A model generated the notes under the pieces. It did not search any database, was not told where the DNA came from, and saw nothing but the letters and a program-made list of their open reading frames with translations. Of a stretch of DNA of 28,808 nt, positions 23,891 through 28,808 are shown piece after piece. Origin of the DNA: a virus; the IMG/VR virus record IMGVR_UViG_3300037246_000647, positions 1 through 28,808 of that record; one strand, written 5' to 3'. Position 1 is the first letter of the stretch. Each line of letters starts with the position of its first letter. A program made the position numbers and the translations under genes.

Positions 23891-23911
23891 CGTTCAAACG
23901 AACAAAATGAT
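23891..23911 (-). promoter_or_regulatory. Late-promoter-like element B, before the terminase gene
   Basis: Coding-strand core CATTTTGTTCGTTTGAACG: hexamer TTTTGT (the weakest of the set) running into a GTTC-GTTT-GAAC dyad, ending 16 bases before ATG 23875. It lies 14 bases after the terminator, in an arrangement like that of element A. Confidence 0.5.
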
Positions 23912-23924
23912 TTCGGACAACAAA

Positions 23925-23948
23925 AACGACCCCCCGAAGGGGGCCGTT
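23925..23948 (-). terminator. Strong rho-independent terminator before the terminase unit
   Basis: On the minus strand AACGGCCCCC-TTCG-GGGGGTCGTT folds into a 10-bp stem (one G-U) with a C(UUCG)G tetraloop, followed by TTTGTTG (a five-T run when the last stem bases are included). It ends the right-hand unit about 80 bases past the Pro-rich gene. The remainder of this 154-bp gap is element B and otherwise holds nothing recognised. Confidence 0.85.
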
Positions 23949-24029
23949 CTCCGCCCGTAAACAGGCTGCTCTGCTTCACCAAAGCACTCTCATCATACCG
24001 ACTTTTACGTCAATGGGGACAAATCTTCT

Positions 24030-24338
24030 CTATTTTTGCCCAAGGCGGTACTTCAGCTTCTGCGACTCGCGTGCGGCAAGCGCCTCAGAACCAGCCACCA
24101 TGTTGCGCTGTGCAGCTTGCTGCGGAGTAAGCGGGCCTTCTTCGGCGGGTTCCTCTACCGGCTCGGGATCAGGCGGGGGCGGTGGCGGCGGCGGAGGAGG
24201 TGGGGGTGGTGCAGTCTCCGGCTCAGTCTCCGGCTCAGTCTCCGGCTCGTCTTCGGCGGGAGCAGGTTCGACCTCAATCGTGGCAACGGGGTCTTCTGAC
24301 TCCGGCACCATCACGTCCAGTGTTTCCTCGTCAGGCAT
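24030..24338 (-). CDS. Acidic Glu/Pro-rich protein with 13 consecutive prolines
   Basis: 102 aa. ATG 24338 is chosen over the upstream in-frame ATG 24359: it overlaps the previous stop as TAATG and has AGGAGG seven bases upstream. Residues 1-34 are acidic, followed by three EPET-type repeats, a run of 13 prolines, DPEPVEEPAEEG, and a C-terminal helix (LTPQQAAQRNMVAGSEALAA, ending KLKYRLGQK). The polyproline tract would form a rigid PPII rod and would stall ribosomes without EF-P. No family recognised. Lying just before terL, it could be packaging- or head-associated; that is only position. Not to be read on the other strand, where the tract would encode poly-Gly. Confidence 0.75.
   Translation of the reverse strand: MPDEETLDVMVPESEDPVATIEVEPAPAEDEPETEPETEPETAPPPPPPPPPPPPPDPEPVEEPAEEGPLTPQQAAQRNMVAGSEALAARESQKLKYRLGQK
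24171..24209 (-). repeat. Polyproline-coding tract
   Basis: Thirteen successive CCN codons using all four third bases (CCA, CCC, CCG, CCT mixed). The mixed codons mean this is not a simple triplet expansion and that proline, not the DNA repeat, has been kept. Confidence 0.9.
24213..24248 (-). repeat. 12-bp tandem repeat x3 coding Glu-Pro-Glu-Thr
   Basis: On the plus strand AGTCTCCGGCTC occurs three times head to tail without a mismatch. Perfect identity at the DNA level suggests recent slippage or duplication, and copy number is likely to vary between relatives. Confidence 0.92.
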
Positions 24339-24961
24339 TAGCTGACCTCCTTGATCCATAGGGTTTGATTCTCTCGGAACCGATCGTCTATTTTATCGTA
24401 CTCAGGAATGGCCGTTTCAATGATCCATTTGAAAATGTCATCCATCTCCGCGCCCAGTTCACGACGTTCCTCTTCGTCGCACCGCTCGTACAAACTCACC
24501 TGTGTTTTCAGGTCTTGGAAGATGTCAATTGCCTTCGCTATCTGGTTGTCACGGTGTATCCCGAACTCCAACGCTCTCTTTTTCAGGCTGGTCAGGTACT
24601 CACCGACTGACTCCTGTTCTGACTCAACACGACCCTTGCGGTCCATGCCCATGTGCTTCTTGAGCAAACGAATTTCGGTGTCGATCTTCTGTTTAGTGTC
24701 ACGCACGTCTTTCTCTGGGAACTGGAGATTGTCGTAGTCCACACCGCGAGTCATCCATGCAGTAAATCTGTAAGACAGCAATTCCAACCCAAGCAGGCGG
24801 TCCAGGTCTTGAAGGTCAGCGATGTTCTCGAACTGGTATTCGTTCTTGTATTTGAGCAGGTTCGTTTCAAACCACACCTTCTCTTCAATGACCAGCACTT
24901 CGAGTATCTGGCCGGAGGCTCCCTTGACGTATTTCGAGTCGTCGAAGTTCGGATCGGTCAC
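24338..24961 (-). CDS. Helical protein upstream of the terminase; possible small terminase subunit
   Basis: 207 aa from GTG 24961, chosen because it overlaps the previous stop as GTGA and has GGGGGG five bases upstream; a TTG at 24982 is in frame but lacks a ribosome site. The protein is nearly all helix: WFETNLLKYKNEYQFENIAD, DLQDLDRLLGLELLSYRFTA, then RLLKKHMGMDRKGRVESEQE and SLKKRALEFGIHRDNQIAKA. I recognise this type (LQDLDRLLxLELLxYRxT...FGIHR) as a conserved actinobacteriophage protein lying near terminase genes. Location and helicity would suit a small terminase subunit, though there is one gene between it and terL and no clear helix-turn-helix. Function uncertain. Confidence 0.82.
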   Translation of the reverse strand: MTDPNFDDSKYVKGASGQILEVLVIEEKVWFETNLLKYKNEYQFENIADLQDLDRLLGLELLSYRFTAWMTRGVDYDNLQFPEKDVRDTKQKIDTEIRLLKKHMGMDRKGRVESEQESVGEYLTSLKKRALEFGIHRDNQIAKAIDIFQDLKTQVSLYERCDEEERRELGAEMDDIFKWIIETAIPEYDKIDDRFRENQTLWIKEVS

Positions 24962-25611
24962 ATCAACCCCCCGTGAACCCAAGGCTGCAAACGTGCCGGA
25001 CCACGGAGTGCCTGTCGGTATTGTTTGTGTGGTTCATATGAAGATTGCTTGTAGTGGTCGTGCCACTCTTCCCTGGAGCTTGGTGTGGCGAACCTGTATG
25101 CAAGCAGGTCAGCCACAGGATGTTGGACGGCGTTGATTGACGTTACGTAGTGTGGACCGCGGACGATGAAGTTGGGTGGATGTGTGAACCTTCCCTCTTT
25201 GCGATAGGGGATGAACGGCCACACTGTTCGTGGCTCTTGCCAGTCCCAGCGATATTGCTCTTTGTTCCACATCCAGTGGAGTGTCGCGCCCAAACGTTGC
25301 CCGTAGTGGTGTCTCAACGCTGGCCGAAGCGGATTTGCGTCAGCAAGGACTTCGCCCGAATGAAGGATTGCAATGTAGTCGTCTGCCGTCAGATCGAACC
25401 TACGTTCCGCCTCTGCCCAGAGGACTGTCATGCTTTCGACGGATTCACGATCTGGGATGAGGACCGTTTCGGCGTCTGTGATCTGTGCCTTTTCTACGCC
25501 TACAAGGATTTCATCAGCCCACCACCAGGCGCGAGCAATGGTTCCGTCTATGTATCTGTCAGCGAATGGAATGAGCGCGACTACACGCAATGCGTCACGA
25601 CGGAGGGTCAT
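24958..25611 (-). CDS. Glycosyltransferase-like protein lacking an obvious DxD motif
   Basis: 217 aa. The frame is open further upstream, but ATG 25611 overlaps the previous stop as ATGA and is taken as the start. The layout is that of small GT-A enzymes common in phages: VVALIPFADRYIDGTI, AWWWADEILVGVE (the usual 'ADEI-v-v-D' strand), WAEAERRFDLTADDYIAILH (the 'W-x-x-E...DY-i-l-x-x-D' strand) and a C-terminal LLAYRFATPSSREEWHDHYK, resembling the 'R...k...Y' helix of the family. Where the metal-binding DxD/DE is expected the sequence is HSGE (H84-E87), so catalysis may be altered or absent. The sugar and target are unknown; phage relatives glycosylate virion proteins, DNA or host surface. Confidence 0.8.
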   Translation of the reverse strand: MTLRRDALRVVALIPFADRYIDGTIARAWWWADEILVGVEKAQITDAETVLIPDRESVESMTVLWAEAERRFDLTADDYIAILHSGEVLADANPLRPALRHHYGQRLGATLHWMWNKEQYRWDWQEPRTVWPFIPYRKEGRFTHPPNFIVRGPHYVTSINAVQHPVADLLAYRFATPSSREEWHDHYKQSSYEPHKQYRQALRGPARLQPWVHGGLM

Positions 25612-26099
25612 CCCGCCTGCTTGAACTCTTCCAGTTCCCGCATCCAGTCTTTGAGCATCTGAGCGCGTGCTGTCTGTATAGCCTCTTTGCAGGTAGGGCA
25701 GATGCCTGGGGCAGGGTCCTCGCACACGACACAAGTGGTCAGCAACGCTTTTGCCTCGTCTTCGGTCATTCCTTCTGGAAGCGGAATCCCAGGAGCAGGA
25801 ACTATGGAGGTGGTCGAAGCAGACCACTGAAAGTCCGTTGTGCTGCTGTCGTACGGATTGGAGTCACTGGTGCTGTCGCCCACAGTGATGGAGTAGGTAC
25901 CCATCGTGGTGTTGTCTATCGGCTTGTCGTCTGGACCCAAGATGTGGACTGGCTCAAAGAGCTTTTCCAAGGCCGTGGTGTCAATTTCGAGCTTCCCGAA
26001 AGTCACGGACGCGTTGTCTACGCCGTCTATATGAATGTGGTCGCTGTGCGCTTCTTTGCTTCTCCAGGGAGCGTTATCCCACCATCCACCAGTTGCCAT
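25608..26099 (-). CDS. Protein with a C-terminal four-cysteine zinc-type motif
   Basis: 163 aa, ATG overlapping the upstream stop as TGATG with GGAGAAA five bases upstream. The first 100 residues are hydrophilic and beta-like with strands HIHIDGVDNASVTFGKLEID and GTYSITVGDST. The segment TTCVVCEDPAPGICPTCKEA gives C123, C126, C134 and C137, a CxxC-x7-CxxC zinc ribbon or knuckle, followed by a helix to the C-terminus. No family recognised. The zinc motif could bind nucleic acid or simply stabilise the fold. It is translationally coupled to the glycosyltransferase-like gene downstream. Confidence 0.82.
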   Translation of the reverse strand: MATGGWWDNAPWRSKEAHSDHIHIDGVDNASVTFGKLEIDTTALEKLFEPVHILGPDDKPIDNTTMGTYSITVGDSTSDSNPYDSSTTDFQWSASTTSIVPAPGIPLPEGMTEDEAKALLTTCVVCEDPAPGICPTCKEAIQTARAQMLKDWMRELEEFKQAG

Positions 26100-26377
26100 C
26101 AGACTTTCTCCATTAGGTTTTGTCCTGTCACTCTAAGCATGATGTTCACACGCTTCACGGAATCTTCAACACCTTTTGCTGATTCGACCAACTCGACGTA
26201 GCCAGAGAGGGCGTTGCGGAGTTGTTCTTCGGACGGAGCTTCGGACTGACTGATTTCCATCAGCTTCTCAGCCGCTAGTTCTAATGCGTGTACGCCCACT
26301 TCTGCACCGGCAGTATGCCGCGTGTCAGAATACCAGCCGGATGCTTCGGATGAAGGTTCCCCTCTAAGAGTCGCCAT
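26099..26377 (-). CDS. Small helical protein of unknown function
   Basis: 92 aa from ATG 26377, which overlaps the regulator gene by 14 bases; an in-frame TTG at 26395 has a slightly better ribosome site (GAGAAG) and would add six residues. Residues 1-25 are polar (GEPSSEASGWYSDTRHTAGA), the remainder two or three amphipathic helices (ALELAAEKLMEISQSEAPSE, ALSGYVELVESAKGVEDSVK). No family recognised. It is coexpressed with the winged-helix regulator and coupled to the zinc-motif gene. Confidence 0.72.
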   Translation of the reverse strand: MATLRGEPSSEASGWYSDTRHTAGAEVGVHALELAAEKLMEISQSEAPSEEQLRNALSGYVELVESAKGVEDSVKRVNIMLRVTGQNLMEKV

Positions 26378-26618
26378 ACGACCGTAGTAGTTCAACTAGC
26401 TTCTCGCCTTTTTCGGTAGCGCGAAGGGTGCGCGGCCTGTTGGGAAGATTCGTTAGGAGATGCTGGTCGCGTAGGTCGTTGATGTGAAACTGAACAGTGG
26501 ACCTACCACCCAGACCAACCTCATCCGCGATTTCTTCAACGGTAGGCCCGAACGACTTGACCTCATAATGATCAATAACAGCCGACAGGACTTTGAATTT
26601 GGTGCTGTGGGTATTCAT
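26364..26618 (-). CDS. LexA-type winged-helix DNA-binding protein without a protease domain
   Basis: 84 aa. Residues 5-66 match the N-terminal DNA-binding domain of LexA: VLSAVIDHYEVKSFGPTVEE, then EIADEVGLGGRSTVQFHIND (turn and recognition helix about 35-49), then a wing ending NRPRTLRATEKG. LexA continues into an S24 peptidase with Ser/Lys; this protein stops after the wing, so it should not self-cleave under SOS. It is probably a phage transcription regulator. The ATG has almost no ribosome site and lies 11 bases after a TACCAT -10, so the leader is very short. Three tandem KTACGCG heptamers sit upstream of its promoter. Related MarR/ArsR-type folds are possible but LexA fits best. Confidence 0.85.
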   Translation of the reverse strand: MNTHSTKFKVLSAVIDHYEVKSFGPTVEEIADEVGLGGRSTVQFHINDLRDQHLLTNLPNRPRTLRATEKGEKLVELLRSYGDS

Positions 26619-26629
26619 GGCTGACCGTA

Positions 26630-26658
26630 ATGGTAGTAGAAACAGTCAGTGTGTTCAA
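26630..26658 (-). promoter_or_regulatory. Sigma-70-like promoter for the regulator operon
   Basis: Coding strand TTGAAC (26658-26653), 17-bp spacer, TACCAT (26635-26630). The expected transcription start is about 5 bases before ATG 26618, giving a nearly leaderless mRNA, consistent with the absence of a ribosome site. Confidence 0.45.
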
Positions 26659-26674
26659 TAATTATGATCCGTAT

Positions 26675-26695
26675 GTACGCGTTACGCGGTACGCG
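26675..26695. repeat. Three tandem KTACGCG heptamers upstream of the regulator promoter
   Basis: Plus strand reads GTACGCG, TTACGCG, GTACGCG with no gap, exactly 7 bp apart, followed by CGGTATATAA. They lie 17 bp beyond the -35 of the regulator promoter. They could be an operator array for the regulator or another DNA-binding protein. The surrounding 214-bp gap (26619-26832) otherwise holds the promoter, a small hairpin and nothing coding that I can support. Confidence 0.6.
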
Positions 26696-26796
26696 CGGTA
26701 TATAAGAGGAACGCCATTCTCAGGCGGTCGGGGGTCTTCCTCGGGCGATTCTGCGATCCCAGGATTCTGTCCTCGACTCTTGCGTCGTGCCGTCCT

Positions 26797-26813
26797 GTCC
26801 GATTTTGTCGGAC
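26797..26813 (-). terminator. Small hairpin after the 189-aa gene
   Basis: GTCCGA-CAAAA-TCGGAC forms a perfect 6-bp stem 20 bases past the stop of the 189-aa gene. No U-run follows, so it is a weak terminator or mRNA 3'-end structure at best. Confidence 0.35.
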
Positions 26814-26832
26814 TGCAACCGGACGTAAGAAC

Positions 26833-27402
26833 CTAGCCTGCGTCAGTGAGAGATGCAACGTCTTCCAGCAAGAAGTCTCCGGTGAGGGTTTCAAGGCGTA
26901 ACGAATGACCTGAGATGCCCACGATGGCGTCTTTTGTCCCCTTCCACGTACCTTCTTTCATCATCCATTCGTAGTGGATTGACATCGTGACCAGTAACGG
27001 CTGACGCGTTTTTATGTCGTCCAACTGCTTCAACAGATTCTCAAAGAACCGGTTGGAATAGACGCGCATCTCCCAGTTGGAGCCGAACACATGACGAAAG
27101 ATGCTGGACACACTCCACTCGCGGAAGAACCACAAAGGCTTATCGTCCTCGTCATAGGCATAGATAGCGATGATCTGTTCGTCACGTTTGCCACCACCCT
27201 CGCGCCCCTTCTCCATTTCCTCCTTCATGCTGGCACCCTCGTCTGAGTTGAGGTCAACAACACGATCACGAAGACGGGCATCCTTCTCAAAATTGGTGAG
27301 TGCTTTCGCTACGACCGCCGATGCTGGCCCGAGACTCTCAATCGACTCTTGTAAGTCTTCCAAGGCTTTCTTGATTGACTTATCTGGAAAGGATGTTGAC
27401 AT
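26833..27402 (-). CDS. Protein of unknown function downstream of the 325-aa gene
   Basis: 189 aa, ATG overlapping the upstream gene by 23 bases with GTGAGG five bases upstream. Residues 1-75 are charged helix (KSIKKALEDLQESIESLGPA, SDEGASMKEEMEKGREGGGK). Residues 78-175 are alpha/beta with aromatic-rich strands (QIIAIYAYDEDDKPLWFFRE, WEMRVYSNRFFENLLKQLDD, PLLVTMSIHYEWMMKEGTWK, AIVGISGHSLRLETLTGDFL). No catalytic motif, membrane segment or family recognised. Cotranscribed with the 325-aa gene and separated from the regulator operon by a 214-bp gap. Confidence 0.8.
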   Translation of the reverse strand: MSTSFPDKSIKKALEDLQESIESLGPASAVVAKALTNFEKDARLRDRVVDLNSDEGASMKEEMEKGREGGGKRDEQIIAIYAYDEDDKPLWFFREWSVSSIFRHVFGSNWEMRVYSNRFFENLLKQLDDIKTRQPLLVTMSIHYEWMMKEGTWKGTKDAIVGISGHSLRLETLTGDFLLEDVASLTDAG

Positions 27403-28357
27403 CGTGCCTCACTATTAGTGGCTTGTCCTTCGGCCCCTTTTCGTAGGGTGCTATCCAGATCAGCTTAGTTTCCTTCCTACCTGGGCCAACGGGCTGGTTG
27501 CGCCAGTGACCGTTCACAATCCACCGGTGGGACCACTCCCGCCCACTTTCATCACCCGTGAACTCGGTTTCATCATCCGTGAAACGTCGAAGGGTGACAA
27601 CACGCACGCTTCCTTCGTGAGGTGGTTCGCCCACTTCGCTGATCCAACGTCTACGCGCCTTGCGTCCTCTGTTCCCAGAAGCGATCTTCTGGTTGCACAA
27701 GGCCCAGAAGCACAGCATGAACTGTCTGAGGGCAGCACCGGCAGGGTGAATCAGCCATTCCTCGGTGTTGGCTTCTGTTCTGGCCTCGTAATCAATGTTG
27801 GATTCGGAAGGAGTCCAATCCAGATCGGCGGTCCAGCCCACAAGGTCGTGCGGCCAGTACGAGTAGGGGACAATCTCTTTGTCGAGTTCATCCCAGTACC
27901 GCGTCTGCTTGATGACAGGCACCAGATAGATGCCCGCACCGTGTTTGATCTTGTTGTCGTCGTCCTTGTCGTGGTAGCGAGTAGTCCCCCGCACCCACGC
28001 AATGGAGTAGACAGCGACCTTCTCCATGTCTGGATACGTCGGCATGTTCATTGGGGTTTCTAGCCATAGGAATCCACTCGTGGTGGGGAGTTGATTCATC
28101 TTCAAGGCTATGTGCAGCTTCTTCTCGCGTGCATCGTTCATGCCTGAACGGATAACCCGCAGCATGTTCTTGGTCACTGCGTATGTCCCAGCCCCTTTGA
28201 GGTCGGTGTGTATCTGCTCTGCCAATAGCCTCATGTCAGGACCGACGTTGTTGCGTCCTTTCAGCAAAAACTCAGCTACTTCGGGGCCAATTACGTCTGA
28301 TCCCATCAATCTGATGAGGTCTAAATGCTGATCGGATGCCGTTTGTGGGAGGAGCAT
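27380..28357 (-). CDS. Conserved actinobacterial-type protein of unknown function (GHWRNQ motif)
   Basis: 325 aa. It begins MLLPQTASDQHLDLIRLMGS and is helical to about residue 80, then alpha/beta. The C-terminal 50 residues carry VNGHWRNQPVGPGRKETKLI followed by WIAPYEKGPKDKPLIVR; this GHWRNQ...IWI-x-P-Y-x-K-GP signature is one I associate with uncharacterised proteins of actinobacteria and their mobile elements, whose role I do not know. A basic patch NRGRKARRRW precedes it (about residue 230), which could contact nucleic acid. The ATG has no ribosome site but sits at the predicted start of a sigma-70-type promoter, so the mRNA is probably leaderless. Confidence 0.85.
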   Translation of the reverse strand: MLLPQTASDQHLDLIRLMGSDVIGPEVAEFLLKGRNNVGPDMRLLAEQIHTDLKGAGTYAVTKNMLRVIRSGMNDAREKKLHIALKMNQLPTTSGFLWLETPMNMPTYPDMEKVAVYSIAWVRGTTRYHDKDDDNKIKHGAGIYLVPVIKQTRYWDELDKEIVPYSYWPHDLVGWTADLDWTPSESNIDYEARTEANTEEWLIHPAGAALRQFMLCFWALCNQKIASGNRGRKARRRWISEVGEPPHEGSVRVVTLRRFTDDETEFTGDESGREWSHRWIVNGHWRNQPVGPGRKETKLIWIAPYEKGPKDKPLIVRHDVNILSR

Positions 28358-28363
28358 GTATCA

Positions 28364-28392
28364 AGCATATCGAACATTCGGGGGGCCGTCAA
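28364..28392 (-). promoter_or_regulatory. Sigma-70-like promoter giving a leaderless mRNA
   Basis: Coding strand TTGACG (28392-28387), exactly 17 bp, TATGCT (28369-28364), then TGATAC and ATG at 28357. The expected start point, about 7 bases past the -10, coincides with the A of the ATG. The spacer contains CGAATGTTCG, an imperfect palindrome that may be an operator half. Confidence 0.65.
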
Positions 28393-28456
28393 GAATCAAA
28401 CAGGAAATCCCTCTGACCAGGACGTATCTCCAATGTCCCTTTTCAAGCTCAAGTTT

Positions 28457-28505
28457 CCACGTTTGTTACAGGTAGACACCAAGGTTCTTTCCCTGATAAA
28501 CGTGG
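28457..28505. repeat. 8-bp inverted repeat with a 33-base loop in the intergenic region
   Basis: CCACGTTT at 28457-28464 and AAACGTGG at 28498-28505, with a smaller CAGG/CCTG pair inside. On the plus strand it is followed by GGTTTTTAG, so it could terminate rightward transcription; on the minus strand there is no U-run. The rest of the 251-bp gap (28358-28608) holds a promoter at its left end and element G; nothing coding is supported. Confidence 0.4.
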
Positions 28506-28520
28506 GGTTTTTAGAAGGCT

Positions 28521-28541
28521 AAGAATATGTTCGTATGAACG
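28521..28541 (+). promoter_or_regulatory. Late-promoter-like element G, pointing rightward
   Basis: Plus-strand core GAATATGTTCGTATGAACG: hexamer TATGTT at the same place relative to a GTTC-GTAT-GAAC dyad as in the other elements, but in the opposite orientation to every gene supported here. The minus-strand flank has no TATNNT. Confidence 0.4.
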
Positions 28542-28608
28542 TTGTGGGACTTGCCCTCAATGGGGGACCTGATCAGCCACCCAAATGCAAGTTTCCGTTT
28601 ATATTGGG

Positions 28609-28808
28609 TCAGACGATTACCGCCAGTTGCGGTAGCCCTTGCATCTCAGACACTTCAGCCTGGAATAGGCCATCCATGTAGTAGAACCCGACCTGTCCCA
28701 ACTCAGTTGAGTAGAGGTCTACAAGCTGTGCCAGTTCTCGTTCTAGCGAATCAAGTATCCGCCTCAACGTGGTCGCTGATGCTTGCTGCTCGTATGAAGC
28801 AGGACCGG
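28609..28808 (-). CDS. 3' end of an unidentified gene (runs off the right edge)
   Basis: An open frame enters from the right edge and ends at TGA 28609-28611, giving 65 C-terminal residues: GPASYEQQASATTLRRILDS, LERELAQLVDLYSTELGQVG, FYYMDGLFQAEVSEMQGLPQ, LAVIV. The amphipathic helix in the middle and balanced composition look like real protein. No family recognised. The opposite strand is also open here (from ATG 28560 to the edge) but its composition is poor; the minus reading is preferred and agrees with the direction of all other genes. Confidence 0.55.
   Translation of the reverse strand, partial: GPASYEQQASATTLRRILDSLERELAQLVDLYSTELGQVGFYYMDGLFQAEVSEMQGLPQLAVIV

Noticed and set aside
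24013-24345. Plus-strand frame with a poly-Gly run and SGSVSGS repeats
   Set aside because: It is the complement of the Pro-rich gene. The minus frame has AGGAGG, a TAATG overlap and fits the operon.
24339-24982. TTG 24982 as start of the helical protein upstream of the Pro-rich gene
   Set aside because: GTG 24961 has GGGGGG upstream and a GTGA overlap; the TTG has neither.
25612-25827. Upstream extension of the glycosyltransferase-like frame
   Set aside because: The added 72 residues are Arg/Cys/Ser-rich and overlap the zinc-motif gene; ATGA coupling at 25611 is the better start.
26675-26701. Tandem heptamers as a replication origin (iterons)
   Set aside because: Only three short units, no AT-rich region of any length and no initiator gene nearby; an operator array is more likely.
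28325-28522. 65-codon plus-strand frame in the intergenic region
   Set aside because: It overlaps the start and promoter of the 325-aa gene, has no ribosome site and looks non-coding.
28560-28808. Plus-strand frame open to the right edge, 18 bases after element G
   Set aside because: The spacing is suggestive, but the composition (SRTRPVPTQLSRGLQAVPVL) is shadow-like and the minus frame reads better. Needs sequence beyond the edge.
1-28808. CRISPR array, tRNA, integrase or attachment site
   Set aside because: I looked for spaced direct repeats, cloverleaf-type sequence and recombinase motifs and saw none.

Overview
The window is a contiguous block of a tailed-phage (siphovirus) genome or prophage, read so that essentially every gene lies on the minus strand; transcription runs from high to low coordinates. 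The evidence is the classic order terminase, portal, protease, scaffold, capsid, head-tail connectors, tail tube, frameshifted tail chaperones, a 1765-residue tape measure, then tail-tip proteins, with almost every gene overlapping or abutting the next. Family resemblance of several proteins (remembered, not searched), GTG starts, moderate-to-high GC and a probable leaderless promoter point to an actinobacterial host. This is inference; the window holds no tRNA, integrase or host gene to prove it.

Right part (about 24.0-28.8 kb): the 3' end of an unidentified gene cut by the window edge, a 250-bp intergenic region, a 325-aa and a 189-aa protein of unknown role, a small LexA-type winged-helix regulator with a tandem heptamer repeat upstream, two small proteins (one with four zinc-type cysteines), a glycosyltransferase-like protein, a helical protein that could be the small terminase subunit, and a Glu/Pro-rich protein with 13 consecutive prolines. 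A strong UUCG-tetraloop terminator closes this unit.

Middle (12.3-23.9 kb): large terminase, a 101-aa protein, portal, an unannotated 29-aa membrane peptide, a probable capsid protease with a zinc-finger insert, scaffold, probable decoration protein, major capsid protein, five connector/completion proteins, major tail protein, and the tail assembly chaperones expressed through a canonical A AAA AAC -1 slippery site.

Left part (1-12.3 kb): tape measure, a small conserved tail protein, a 1041-aa tail-tip protein combining a discoidin-like domain with an M15 peptidoglycan peptidase, a jelly-roll-like tail protein, a GNAT acetyltransferase, a YWTD-like propeller protein and the start of a further protein.

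The most interesting signal is not a gene. All five gaps longer than 40 bp inside the structural block (before terminase, scaffold, first connector, tail tube and chaperone) carry the same element just upstream of the start codon: a TATNNT-like hexamer running directly into a dyad STTC-RNNY-GAAS. This looks like a phage-specific late promoter with a built-in operator. Two more copies face the opposite way, at 28.52 kb and inside a tail gene at 2.97 kb. The right-hand genes instead show ordinary TTGAnn-17-TAnnnT promoters, suggesting two promoter classes.
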